A DNA stretch of 64,000 bases from Gammaproteobacteria bacterium. GTDB taxonomy: Bacteria; Pseudomonadota; Gammaproteobacteria; HK1. Location: positions 79,576-143,575 of the forward strand of contig JAJEAD010000059.1 of assembly GCA_022824305.1 (NCBI GenBank), read 5' to 3'. The notes below the pieces were generated by a model. That model did not search any database. It was not told the DNA's origin and saw only the letters and a list, made by a program, of their open reading frames with translations. Shown piece after piece: positions 8,726 through 16,587 of the stretch (position 1 is the stretch's first letter; every line of letters begins with the position of its first letter). Both the position numbers and the translations under genes were made by a program.

Positions 8726-8863
8726 ATGCCGGAGTTCGACCTGGTGGTGAGGGGCGGTCGCGTCGCGGCCGGGACCTTCAACCTTCCCAGGGCGCCCTCG
8801 GCGCGCGCCGATTGTCGTCCGCCAACTGACGCTGCGCCTCTACCACCCGGAGCATCCCGATGA
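8726..8863 (+). pseudogene. Decayed N-terminus of a dihydropyrimidinase/hydantoinase-like gene
   Basis: An ATG preceded by GGAGGCGGGAG opens a 45-codon frame starting MPEFDLVVRGGRVA. This is the typical first strand of D-hydantoinase/dihydropyrimidinase proteins (FDLVIRGGRV). After about 18 residues the frame loses family resemblance, and it stops at a TGA overlapping the amidase ATG (ATGA). I read it as the start of a hydantoinase gene fused by deletion to sequence ahead of the amidase. The good ribosome site and stop-start overlap mean it could still act as a translated leader for the amidase. Confidence 0.5.
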
Positions 8864-10296
8864 CCGCTTTCGATTCCGCAACCACGCTCACTCACATGCT
8901 CGAGACCCGGCAGACCAGCGCGCTCGAGATGCTCGACGAGTGCCTGGCCCGCATCGAGCGCATCGACGCCGATACGAATGCCCTTTGCTGGCTGGATGCC
9001 GAGGGGGCGCGGGAGCAGGCCGCCTCCATCACCGAAGCGCCGGACGAGCGCAGACCCCTGCTCGGCATCCCCATGACCGTGAAGGAGGCGTACGACCTCG
9101 CCGGTTCGCCGACCACCTGGGGGGTCGATGCCTTCGCCGACAACATCGCGTCGACCGATTCGGTCGTGGTGGAGCGATTGAAGCGGGCCGGCGCCGTGGT
9201 GTTCGGCAAGACCAACGTGTCGGTCATGCTGGGCGACATCCAGAGCTACAACCGCATTTACGGGACCACCAACAATCCCTGGAACCTGGCGCACACTCCC
9301 GGCGGATCCTCGGGAGGGTCCGGCGCGGCACTCGCGGCCGGACTCTCGGTCCTCGAGATGGGTTCGGACATCGGCGGCTCCATCCGCACGCCGGCGCACT
9401 ACTGCGGGGTGTTCGGTCACAAGCCGACCTGGGCCCTGGTCCCGTCGCGCGGCCATGGGTTGCCGTACATGGTCTCGGAGCCGGACATCGCGGTAGTGGG
9501 TCCGATGGCGCGTTCCGCCTTCGACCTGGAATCGATGCTTGGAGTTCTCGCGCATCCGGACGCGCTCGCCAGCGCCGTTCGCTACGAGCTGCCGACGCTC
9601 GCGGGTCGAAGTCTCGGGGACTTGCGGGTCGCGGTGTGGAGCAACGACGAGGTGGCGCCGGTGACCCGCGAGATCGCCGGCCGGGTGGAGCGCGTTGCCC
9701 AGGTGTTTCGCGACGCGGGCGCGACGGTGGACGATGAAGCGAGGCCCGTGCGCAGCGCCCATAGCCACGACGTCTACCATCGGCTGCTCTTCGCCTTCAT
9801 CGGCGCCGGCGAAGGCACGGATGAGGAGTACGAAGCGCGCCGGCGCAAGGCGGCCGCGCTGGCGGCCGGGGACAACAGCGAAAGGGCGCTCGAGCTGCGT
9901 GCCTCGACCATGGATCACCGGACCTGGCTCGGTCTCAACAGTGAGCGCGATCGATTGCGCTGGGCCTGGCGGGCGTTCTTCCAGGACTACGATATCGTGC
10001 TCGCGCCGCAGACCGCTACCCCGGCGATGGTCCACGATCACCGTCCCTTCAGCGAGCGGACCATCGATGTCGACGGCGCGACCCAGCCGTACTGGCAGCA
10101 GATCTTCTGGGCGGGACTGCCCGGCATCGCGCATCTGCCGTCCACGGTGATACCGACCGGGCCCGGTGACGCCGGGCTGCCGATCGGGGTTCAGATCATT
10201 GGACCCGCGTACGGGGACCTGGTAACCATTCAATGCGCGCAACTGCTCGAACGCGAGGGCTTCGCCTTCGCGGCGCCACCGGCGTACGCGGGCTGA
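8860..10296 (+). CDS. Amidase signature (AS) family amidase
   Basis: A 478-residue cytoplasmic hydrolase that cleaves carboxamides to acid and amine or ammonia. The Ser-cisSer-Lys triad is visible: Lys75 in GIPMTVKEAYDL, the Gly/Ser-rich loop GGSSGGSG near residue 150, and the nucleophile Ser174 in DIGGSIRTPA. Length is normal for the family. The start codon overlaps the stop of the decayed hydantoinase frame, and its own upstream sequence lacks a clear ribosome site, so translation may be coupled. The hydantoinase remnant, binding protein and DMFase-like genes suggest amide or cyclic-amide catabolism. The exact substrate is unknown. Confidence 0.93.
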   Translation: MTAFDSATTLTHMLETRQTSALEMLDECLARIERIDADTNALCWLDAEGAREQAASITEAPDERRPLLGIPMTVKEAYDLAGSPTTWGVDAFADNIASTDSVVVERLKRAGAVVFGKTNVSVMLGDIQSYNRIYGTTNNPWNLAHTPGGSSGGSGAALAAGLSVLEMGSDIGGSIRTPAHYCGVFGHKPTWALVPSRGHGLPYMVSEPDIAVVGPMARSAFDLESMLGVLAHPDALASAVRYELPTLAGRSLGDLRVAVWSNDEVAPVTREIAGRVERVAQVFRDAGATVDDEARPVRSAHSHDVYHRLLFAFIGAGEGTDEEYEARRRKAAALAAGDNSERALELRASTMDHRTWLGLNSERDRLRWAWRAFFQDYDIVLAPQTATPAMVHDHRPFSERTIDVDGATQPYWQQIFWAGLPGIAHLPSTVIPTGPGDAGLPIGVQIIGPAYGDLVTIQCAQLLEREGFAFAAPPAYAG

Positions 10297-10320
10297 GAGT
10301 GACTCGTTCGAATCGGCGTT

Positions 10321-11115
10321 TCATGCGGTTCCGCGTGCATCGCGCCATGCGAGCCACCGCTTGACCACCCCGAAGTCGAACTCCGGCCCCGCGACCCCGA
10401 TCGTTATCTCGTCGGCGCCGGCGTCGGCGATCGCATCGGCCAGGTGCAGCGCCTGCGAATCCAGTCCGATGGATCGGTCGATGGCCCCGGGGTCGCGTCC
10501 GACTCTCGCGCACCAGGCGTCGAGAACCGCGTTCTTGTGCCGCACCTGCTCGACGGGGGAGCGCTTTCCGGTGCTGTCGCTCCCGGACCCGTGCCAGATG
10601 TCGGCGTGCTCGGCGGTGAGGCGCAACGTAACCTTCTCGCCGCCGCCTCCGATCATGATCGGCAGCGGACCGCGGGGCGGCGGGTTGAGCTTGCCGAGCC
10701 GCGCCTTCATGCGCGGTATGGCCTCGCCGAGGTCGCGCAGCCGGCTCGCCGCGGTCCCGAACTCGTAGCCGTACTCGTCGTAGTCCCGTTCGAACCACCC
10801 CGAACCGATGCCGAGGATGAAGCGCCCTCCCGAGATGTGGTCGATGGTGCGGGCCATGTCCGCGAGCAGCTCCGGATTGCGGTACGAGTTGCACGCGACG
10901 AGCGGTCCGAAGCGGATCGTCGAGGTCGCCTCCCCGAGCGCGGCGAGCAACGAGAAGCACTCGAAATGCGCGCCATCGGCATCCCCGGACATCGGGAAGA
11001 AGTGGTCCCAGGTGTAGACGCGATCGGCGCCGAGCTCCTCCGCGGTGAGGAAAGCGCGCCGGATGTCGGCGTACTCGCAATGCTGGGGATACACCTGGAT
11101 GGCAATTCTGGTCAT
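10321..11115 (-). CDS. LLM-class (luciferase-like) oxidoreductase
   Basis: A 264-residue TIM-barrel flavin- or F420-dependent oxidoreductase. Typical landmarks are YTWDHFFP near residue 34, TIRFGPLVACNSYRNPELLA, GRFILGIGSGW, and the phosphate-binding stretch PIMIGGGGEK. Sequences of this shape are usually labelled F420-dependent, but whether this organism makes F420 cannot be judged here, and FMN is possible. It is the last gene of an apparent three-gene minus-strand operon (SDR, NHL propeller, LLM) and converges on the amidase with only 24 bases between stops. Confidence 0.88.
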   Translation of the reverse strand: MTRIAIQVYPQHCEYADIRRAFLTAEELGADRVYTWDHFFPMSGDADGAHFECFSLLAALGEATSTIRFGPLVACNSYRNPELLADMARTIDHISGGRFILGIGSGWFERDYDEYGYEFGTAASRLRDLGEAIPRMKARLGKLNPPPRGPLPIMIGGGGEKVTLRLTAEHADIWHGSGSDSTGKRSPVEQVRHKNAVLDAWCARVGRDPGAIDRSIGLDSQALHLADAIADAGADEITIGVAGPEFDFGVVKRWLAWRDARGTA

Positions 11116-11215
11116 GGGCTGAAGTCCTGTCGGAGGTCGGGGACGAGGCGGTTGAGTGCGACCCGGCGAAGGCGCGGAGCGGGAGTCCGCCGTCCCGGGC
11201 GCCGCCCCTCTCGAT

Positions 11216-12097
11216 TCAGTCTACCTGCAAGGCGAGGCGGGTAATGCGCGAGGGGCGCACCTCGGCGATGAACAGGTTGCCCTTCGAGTCGCCGTAGACG
11301 CCGTGCGGCGTGTTGAGGCTCGGGCGGCACCGGCCGAGCATCTCGCCGCGCTCGGTGAATGCCGTGAGTCTCGGTGTCTCGTCGGTGACGTGGACGATGC
11401 CCTGCGCGTCGACGTAGATGTCGGCGGGGTTGTAGAGGTCGTCCCATTCCTCGAGGTAGCGGCCCTCGGGGTCGAAGACCTGGACCCGGCAGTTCTCGCG
11501 GTCCGCGACGAGCACCCGGCCGTCGGGGAGCGCCCACACCGCGTGGGGGAGGCGGAACTCGCCCGGGCCGCCGCCGGGCCGGCCCCAGCTTCCGAGCGGC
11601 TCGCCCTCGGGCGAGAAGCGGTGGATGCGGGAGCCGCCGTAACCGTCCGAGACGTAGATGTCCCCGTTCGGCGCGACCGCGACGTCGCTCGGGTGATTGA
11701 AGGGCTCGAGCGGGCGGTGCCGCTCGCCCAGGGTCAGCAGGAGGCGGCCCCCGGCGTCGAAGGCGCAGACCTGGTGCGCGTCGCGGTCCGGTATGAAGGC
11801 GACATCGTCGGGGGTGATGAAGATCCCGTGCGCATCCGCCATCCATTCCCCTCCGAACGAGCGCAGGAAGCGGCCTTCCGGGCTGAACACGACCACCGGA
11901 TCGAAGGGCTCGGGATCCGCGACCGCGTCGCGGCGCCGCACCGCGTAGACGTTGTCCCGTGAACCGACGCCCACGTGGGAGACCTGGCCGAGCGTCATCC
12001 CGTCGGGCAGCTCGCCCCAGGGCCGCTCCACCCGGTAGCGCCGTTCTCCCAGCCGGACGAAGAGCCGGTCGGTCAGGTGGGGCGGCGGCGCCGTCAT
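11216..12097 (-). CDS. NHL-repeat six-bladed beta-propeller protein
   Basis: A 293-residue protein made of NHL-type blades. Recurring units include GGEWMADAHGIFITPDDVAF, FNHPSDVAVAPNGDIYVSD, FRLPHAVWALPDGRVLVAD and NTPHGVYGDSKGNLFIAE. No signal peptide is evident, so it is probably cytoplasmic. Such propellers act as lactonases, lyases or binding scaffolds. Its position 31 bases after an SDR gene and upstream of a luciferase-like oxidoreductase favours an enzymatic role, perhaps hydrolysis of a lactone made by the dehydrogenase, but no catalytic set can be assigned from sequence alone. Confidence 0.85.
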   Translation of the reverse strand: MTAPPPHLTDRLFVRLGERRYRVERPWGELPDGMTLGQVSHVGVGSRDNVYAVRRRDAVADPEPFDPVVVFSPEGRFLRSFGGEWMADAHGIFITPDDVAFIPDRDAHQVCAFDAGGRLLLTLGERHRPLEPFNHPSDVAVAPNGDIYVSDGYGGSRIHRFSPEGEPLGSWGRPGGGPGEFRLPHAVWALPDGRVLVADRENCRVQVFDPEGRYLEEWDDLYNPADIYVDAQGIVHVTDETPRLTAFTERGEMLGRCRPSLNTPHGVYGDSKGNLFIAEVRPSRITRLALQVD

Positions 12098-12128
12098 GCG
12101 CGCAAGCCCCTTCGAGCCGCCGTTGCCG

Positions 12129-12890
12129 TCAAATCGCGAGGTAGCCGCCGTCCACGACCAGGGTGGTGCCGGTGACGTAGCTCGCTTCTCCGGAGGCGAG
12201 GAAGAGGGCGGCGCCGACCATTTCCGCAGGCTCCGCCGGGCGGCCCATGGGGATGTGCCGTACGGTTTCCGCCGTGTAGCGGCGGCCCTCCTCGGTGTCG
12301 CGGGGGGAGAGGTTGGTGTTGGTGAGTCCGGGCGCGAGGGCGTTCACTCGCACCCCCGACGCTGCGAGGTCGACCGCCATTCCCCGGGTGAGCATCCTGC
12401 CCCCGCCCTTCGAGGCGAGATAGGGGGCGCAGTGCGGCTGGGCCACGCCCTCGAGCTGGGAAGTGACGTTGATGATCGTGCCGCGGCCGCGCTCGGCCAT
12501 GTGGCGGCCCACCACCTGGGCGCAGAGGAAGAGGCCCTTGAGGTTGACTGCGAGCACGCGGTCCCAGTCCTCGTCCGTGACGTCGAGGAAGGAATCTCTC
12601 GCCGAGATGCCCGCCGCCGATACCAGCGTGTCCACGTTGCCGAATCGTTCCCGCGCAAGCGTGAGCATCGTCTCGACCTGGCTGCGCTCGCTCACGTCCA
12701 CCGCGATCGCGAGCGCCTCCCCGCCTGCGGTGCGGATTCGCTCCGCGGTGGCCCGAACTCTCTCCGCCCGGATGTCGGCGCAGGCGACACGCGCGCCCTC
12801 GCGCGCAAAGCCCGTCGCGATCGCCTGCCCGATGCCGCTGCCGGCTCCGGTCACGATCGCGGTCGAGTCGGCGAGGCGGGCGGTCGACAT
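12129..12890 (-). CDS. Short-chain dehydrogenase/reductase (SDR)
   Basis: A 253-residue classical SDR. The cofactor motif TGAGSGIG is at residues 14-21. The acidic residue after the second strand (ACADIRAE) suggests NAD. The usual NNAG is SAAG here. The catalytic Ser lies in NVTSQLEG and the Tyr-Lys pair in YLASKGGG. The C-terminal GTTLVVDGGY is typical. The frame continues upstream without family similarity; the ATG at 12890 is the proper start although no strong ribosome site precedes it. It probably oxidises an alcohol in the pathway served by the two downstream genes. Confidence 0.92.
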   Translation of the reverse strand: MSTARLADSTAIVTGAGSGIGQAIATGFAREGARVACADIRAERVRATAERIRTAGGEALAIAVDVSERSQVETMLTLARERFGNVDTLVSAAGISARDSFLDVTDEDWDRVLAVNLKGLFLCAQVVGRHMAERGRGTIINVTSQLEGVAQPHCAPYLASKGGGRMLTRGMAVDLAASGVRVNALAPGLTNTNLSPRDTEEGRRYTAETVRHIPMGRPAEPAEMVGAALFLASGEASYVTGTTLVVDGGYLAI

Positions 12891-13167
12891 TGGATCAACA
12901 TACCACGTGCGAAGCGAAGCGGCCGTAGCGGCGGCGCGGATCAGAGATGCATGGGCACCGTACAGTGTTCGCGGGCGGAGCGCCCGGCAGCTCCGGGTCG
13001 TGCGAACTTCGCGGATTGCCGTAGCGGGGACACTCCCCAGGTCGGGCGCGCGAGGTTGGCATGAGCAGGTCGCTTGACTCTCGGAGACGACCGGCCCATT
13101 TTCGCCCCGTTCCCCTCTCGGTCGGTGTGCACAGTGGTGCCAGTCGGCCGGATCGAATGAAGCAGTC

Positions 13168-14871
13168 ATGAGCCGGACCAACGTGCTGAACACGGCCACC
13201 GTCAACTATCTGGAGTTGATAGCCAACGGCAAGACCTATCGGGTTCCGCCTTACCAGCGCGACTACGCCTGGACGGAAGAGGAGTGGGAAGACCTCTGGA
13301 ACGACATCCTCGATCTACGTCAGCAGCCCGAGGGACGCCACTACATGGGGGCGCTGGTCGTTCACGGACAGAGCGACCGCGAGTTCACGGTCATCGACGG
13401 ACAACAGCGCCTGGCGACCATCGGCGTCCTCTCCCTCTCGGTCATCGACAAGCTGCACCGGATGGCCGACCAGGGAATCGACGCGGATCGAAACCGGGAG
13501 CGCGCCCGGGAGCTCAGGAACCGCTTCGTCGGCGAAAAGGACCCTGCGTCCCTCGTGGAAATCAGCCGCCTCAATCTGAGCAGGGCTGACGACGCCTTCT
13601 ACCAGGACTACCTCGTCCAGCTCAGGAATCCGCCCAATCCACGCGGCCTGCCGGAGTCGAACGGCCTGCTGTGGAAGTGCTTCGGCTACTTCTCGGCGCA
13701 GCTCGATGCACTGGAGGATCTGCAGGAGGACGGTGAGGCCCTTGCCAGACTCCTTTCCGAGACGGCCGCACGATGCCTGCTATTCATCCTGATCACGGTG
13801 GACGACGAGCTCGACGCGTACACCGTGTTCGAGACGCTGAATGCTCGTGGCCTCGAGCTCACGACGGCCGACCTGCTGAAGAACTATCTCTTCTCCAGAG
13901 TGCGCGTGCCACCTGACCTGGAATCTCTGCAAAGGCGGTGGCATGCGCTGCTCTCCACCGTCACCGCCGAACGTTTCTCCGAGTTCCTGCGCTATCACCT
14001 TCTCTGCGAACAGGCGGGAATACGCAAAGAGCGATTGTTCAAGCTGATACGTGATCGAGTCACCACCTCGCAGCAGGTCTTCGATCTTCTCGATGCGCTG
14101 GAAACCCGCGCAGAGCTTTTCGCCGCGCTTGGCGACAGCAGTCACGAGTACTGGATGGAGCGACCGGATGCCAAGCCATACGTTCGCGAACTCATCCTCT
14201 TCCGGGCCCGGCAGGTGACGCCGGTCCTCTTCGCTGCGTGGGAGCGCTTTACTCCCGACGACTTGGTGCGCATGCTGAAGCTCATCAGTATCGTCTCGTT
14301 CCGCTACATGGTCAGCGGCCGCAATCCGAATGCGCTGGAGCCCGTATACCACGTTGCGGCAAGGGCAATCCTCGAGGGGAAAGCGCTCCGGCCGGGTCCA
14401 GTCTTCGCCCGCCTGCGTTCCGTCTATGTGGAAGACGGCGCCTTCGAGGGCAGCTTTGCTGCGATGCCGCTCAATCCCCGGGGACGCAAGAGGCTGCTGA
14501 AGTACATCCTCTGCCGGCTGGAGGAAGACGCCGGGGGCATCCCCCGGCATCCGGAAGCCGAGCCCGCTTCGATAGAGCACATCCTCCCGCAGAATCCACC
14601 GGGTGATTGGAGGGAGACGTTCTCCGCGTTGGAGATGGAAGCGGCGGTGGACCGCATCGGGAACACGACACTCCTCGAGCCGGCTGTAAATCGCAGGGTC
14701 GGAAGCGCGCCATATCCCGAAAAACGTGCCGCCTATGAGAGGAGCGCCTACGCACTGACCCGACGAGTGGCCGAGATGGCTCCCGAGGAATGGAACTTTG
14801 CGCTGGTGGAAGCGCGCCAACAACAGCTCGCGGAGCGTGCCGTGCAGGTTTGGCGCTCAGACTTTGTCTGA
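13168..14871 (+). CDS. GmrSD-like DUF262 + DUF1524 (HNH) restriction/defence protein
   Basis: A 567-residue protein. The N-terminal DUF262 (ParB/GmrS-like nucleotidase) domain shows YRVPPYQRDYAW near residues 24-34 and the diagnostic DGQQR near residue 77. The C-terminal DUF1524 His-Me-finger domain shows IEHILPQNPP near residue 469, then RIGNTTLLEPAVNRR and a Lys-rich end. GmrSD (type IV restriction of modified DNA) and SspE share this fusion. It is monocistronic, divergent from an SDR by 277 bases, with no methylase or phosphorothioation genes beside it. Codon use appears slightly less GC-biased than in its neighbours, compatible with transfer. The target modification is unknown. Confidence 0.88.
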   Translation: MSRTNVLNTATVNYLELIANGKTYRVPPYQRDYAWTEEEWEDLWNDILDLRQQPEGRHYMGALVVHGQSDREFTVIDGQQRLATIGVLSLSVIDKLHRMADQGIDADRNRERARELRNRFVGEKDPASLVEISRLNLSRADDAFYQDYLVQLRNPPNPRGLPESNGLLWKCFGYFSAQLDALEDLQEDGEALARLLSETAARCLLFILITVDDELDAYTVFETLNARGLELTTADLLKNYLFSRVRVPPDLESLQRRWHALLSTVTAERFSEFLRYHLLCEQAGIRKERLFKLIRDRVTTSQQVFDLLDALETRAELFAALGDSSHEYWMERPDAKPYVRELILFRARQVTPVLFAAWERFTPDDLVRMLKLISIVSFRYMVSGRNPNALEPVYHVAARAILEGKALRPGPVFARLRSVYVEDGAFEGSFAAMPLNPRGRKRLLKYILCRLEEDAGGIPRHPEAEPASIEHILPQNPPGDWRETFSALEMEAAVDRIGNTTLLEPAVNRRVGSAPYPEKRAAYERSAYALTRRVAEMAPEEWNFALVEARQQQLAERAVQVWRSDFV

Positions 14872-15237
14872 GGGGTGCAGGCCGCGCTTTTCGTGAGCGC
14901 CAGATGCTTCCCAAGGTTCGACGCACTGCCGGTCGTTCCGGGCGACACGGCCTCTCCTGTGTTTGAAGACTGCGACCGCGACTGCGAACGTCGATGATCT
15001 GCTTCGATACGGCGCACGTTCTCAAGTGCTTCGTGAAGCGGTTCGGTCGGGAGAATGTGCGGTGTTCGCGAGCAGGCACGGCCGAACCCAAAGGGAGAGA
15101 AGGCGCCGCTCGGGGTCGGTGCCCCTGGACGGTGACGGGAGACCGGCAGCCGACCGGGAATCGATGCGTCTGAATGCGCGGGCATCGTCGTCGAGGGGAT
15201 AGAATCAGCGGCAACTCCGGGGCAAGGGCGACCGCCC
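14872..15237. other. Intergenic region with no recognised feature
   Basis: About 366 bases between the GmrSD-like gene and the efflux operon. Short open frames on both strands lack any recognisable domain. The promoter of the efflux genes should lie here but no clear consensus is visible. Confidence 0.45.
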
Positions 15238-16587
15238 ATGAGTCCGACTTCGCGCGCGCCGCGCCGCTGGCTCTTCCTGGTTCCGCTCGGAATCGGTCTT
15301 GTTGCCGCCGCCTGGCTGCTGGGGAGCGGGCAGGAGCCGCAGCACGCTCCGGAGCGGGAGGTCGCGCGTCCCGTGCGCGTCATCGAGGCTCCCTTCCTCG
15401 CGGCGGTGCCGCGTGCCGTCGGCTACGGCAGCGTGGAGCCGGGCAAGACCTGGCAGGCAATTGCGGAAGTCGATGGACGGGTGGTCGAAGTCCACGACCG
15501 GCTCGAGACAGGGGCGATCCTCGGCGCGGGGACGGTGCTGCTTCGCATCGACCGGACTGACTACGATCTCGCGCTCGCGGAGGCGCAGGCGGACCTCCAG
15601 GCCACCGAAGCGGAGCTCGCCGAGCTCACGGCGCGCGAGGAGAACGCCCGCGCGTCGCTCGCCATCGAACGCGAGGCCTTCGAGCTCGCGACGGCGGAGC
15701 TCGAACGCCAGGAAAAGCTCGCGGCGCAGGGAGCGATCTCGCGCTCCTCGCTCGAGGGCCAGAAACGCGATGCGCTCGCTCAGCGCCAGAGGGTGCAGGC
15801 GGAGGCCAACATGCTGAACCTCGTGCCGGCCGAGCGCCAGGTGCTGCAGGCGCGGCTCGCGCGCCTGCGGAGCCTCATCGCCGCCGCCGAGCGCGACATC
15901 GAGCGCACGACCGTCACGCTGCCCTTCGACGGGCGGGTGGCCGGACTCGAGACCGAGCTGGGCCAGGTGGCGACGCGAGGGCAGGCGCTCGTGGAGGCGC
16001 ACGGTATCGCGGTGGCGGAAGTGGCCGCGCAGCTTCCCATTTCGCACGTGCGCGAGCTCATTCCGGCCGCGGACGGGCCGGGTGCGGACATCACTTCCCG
16101 GAGTCTGAGCGACCTCTTCGGCATCAGCGCCACCGTACGGCACCCGGAGGTGAGCGGAGTCTGGCCGGCGCGCTTCGCCCGGATCAGCCCGACCATAGAT
16201 GCGAGGACGCGCACCGTGGGGGTCATCGTCGAGGTCGACGAACCCTACCGGGGAGCACAGCCCGGCGTGCGGCCGCCTCTCGTCAAGGGCATGTTCGTGG
16301 AGGTGGAGCTCTCCGGGCGTCCCCGCGAGGCGGTCGTGATCCCGAGCGGCGCGGTGCATGGAGGAGCGGTGTACGTCGCTGCGGACGAGGACCGGCTCGC
16401 GCGCCGGCCCGTCGAGGTGTCGATGGCTCAACCCGCCTTCCTGGCGGTGGCGAAGGGCGTCGAAGCCGGCGAGCGGGTCGTCGTCTCCGATCTCTTCCCC
16501 GCCATCGAGGGCATGCTGCTCGATCCCGTTGAGGACGCCGCCGCGCTTGCCGAGCTCGCCGCGGACGCGACGGGAGCCGGCCCTTGA
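15238..16587 (+). CDS. RND efflux periplasmic adaptor (membrane fusion protein)
   Basis: A 449-residue HlyD/AcrA-type adaptor. The N-terminal membrane anchor is FLVPLGIGLVAAAWLLG. A split lipoyl domain (YGSVEPGKTWQAIAEVDGRV, later TVTLPFDGRVAG) flanks a long alpha-helical hairpin rich in Ala, Glu and Arg (about residues 115-225). Beta-barrel and membrane-proximal domains follow (SPTIDARTRTVGVIVEV, VIPSGAV). Adaptors bridge an inner-membrane RND pump and an outer-membrane channel. The stop codon overlaps the TTG start of the pump gene, so the two are translationally coupled. No outer-membrane channel gene is adjacent. Confidence 0.93.
   Translation: MSPTSRAPRRWLFLVPLGIGLVAAAWLLGSGQEPQHAPEREVARPVRVIEAPFLAAVPRAVGYGSVEPGKTWQAIAEVDGRVVEVHDRLETGAILGAGTVLLRIDRTDYDLALAEAQADLQATEAELAELTAREENARASLAIEREAFELATAELERQEKLAAQGAISRSSLEGQKRDALAQRQRVQAEANMLNLVPAERQVLQARLARLRSLIAAAERDIERTTVTLPFDGRVAGLETELGQVATRGQALVEAHGIAVAEVAAQLPISHVRELIPAADGPGADITSRSLSDLFGISATVRHPEVSGVWPARFARISPTIDARTRTVGVIVEVDEPYRGAQPGVRPPLVKGMFVEVELSGRPREAVVIPSGAVHGGAVYVAADEDRLARRPVEVSMAQPAFLAVAKGVEAGERVVVSDLFPAIEGMLLDPVEDAAALAELAADATGAGP

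Noticed and set aside
8410..10242. A 610-codon minus-strand frame over the amidase gene
   Set aside because: No family similarity. The amidase signature residues on the plus strand are intact, so this is a shadow.
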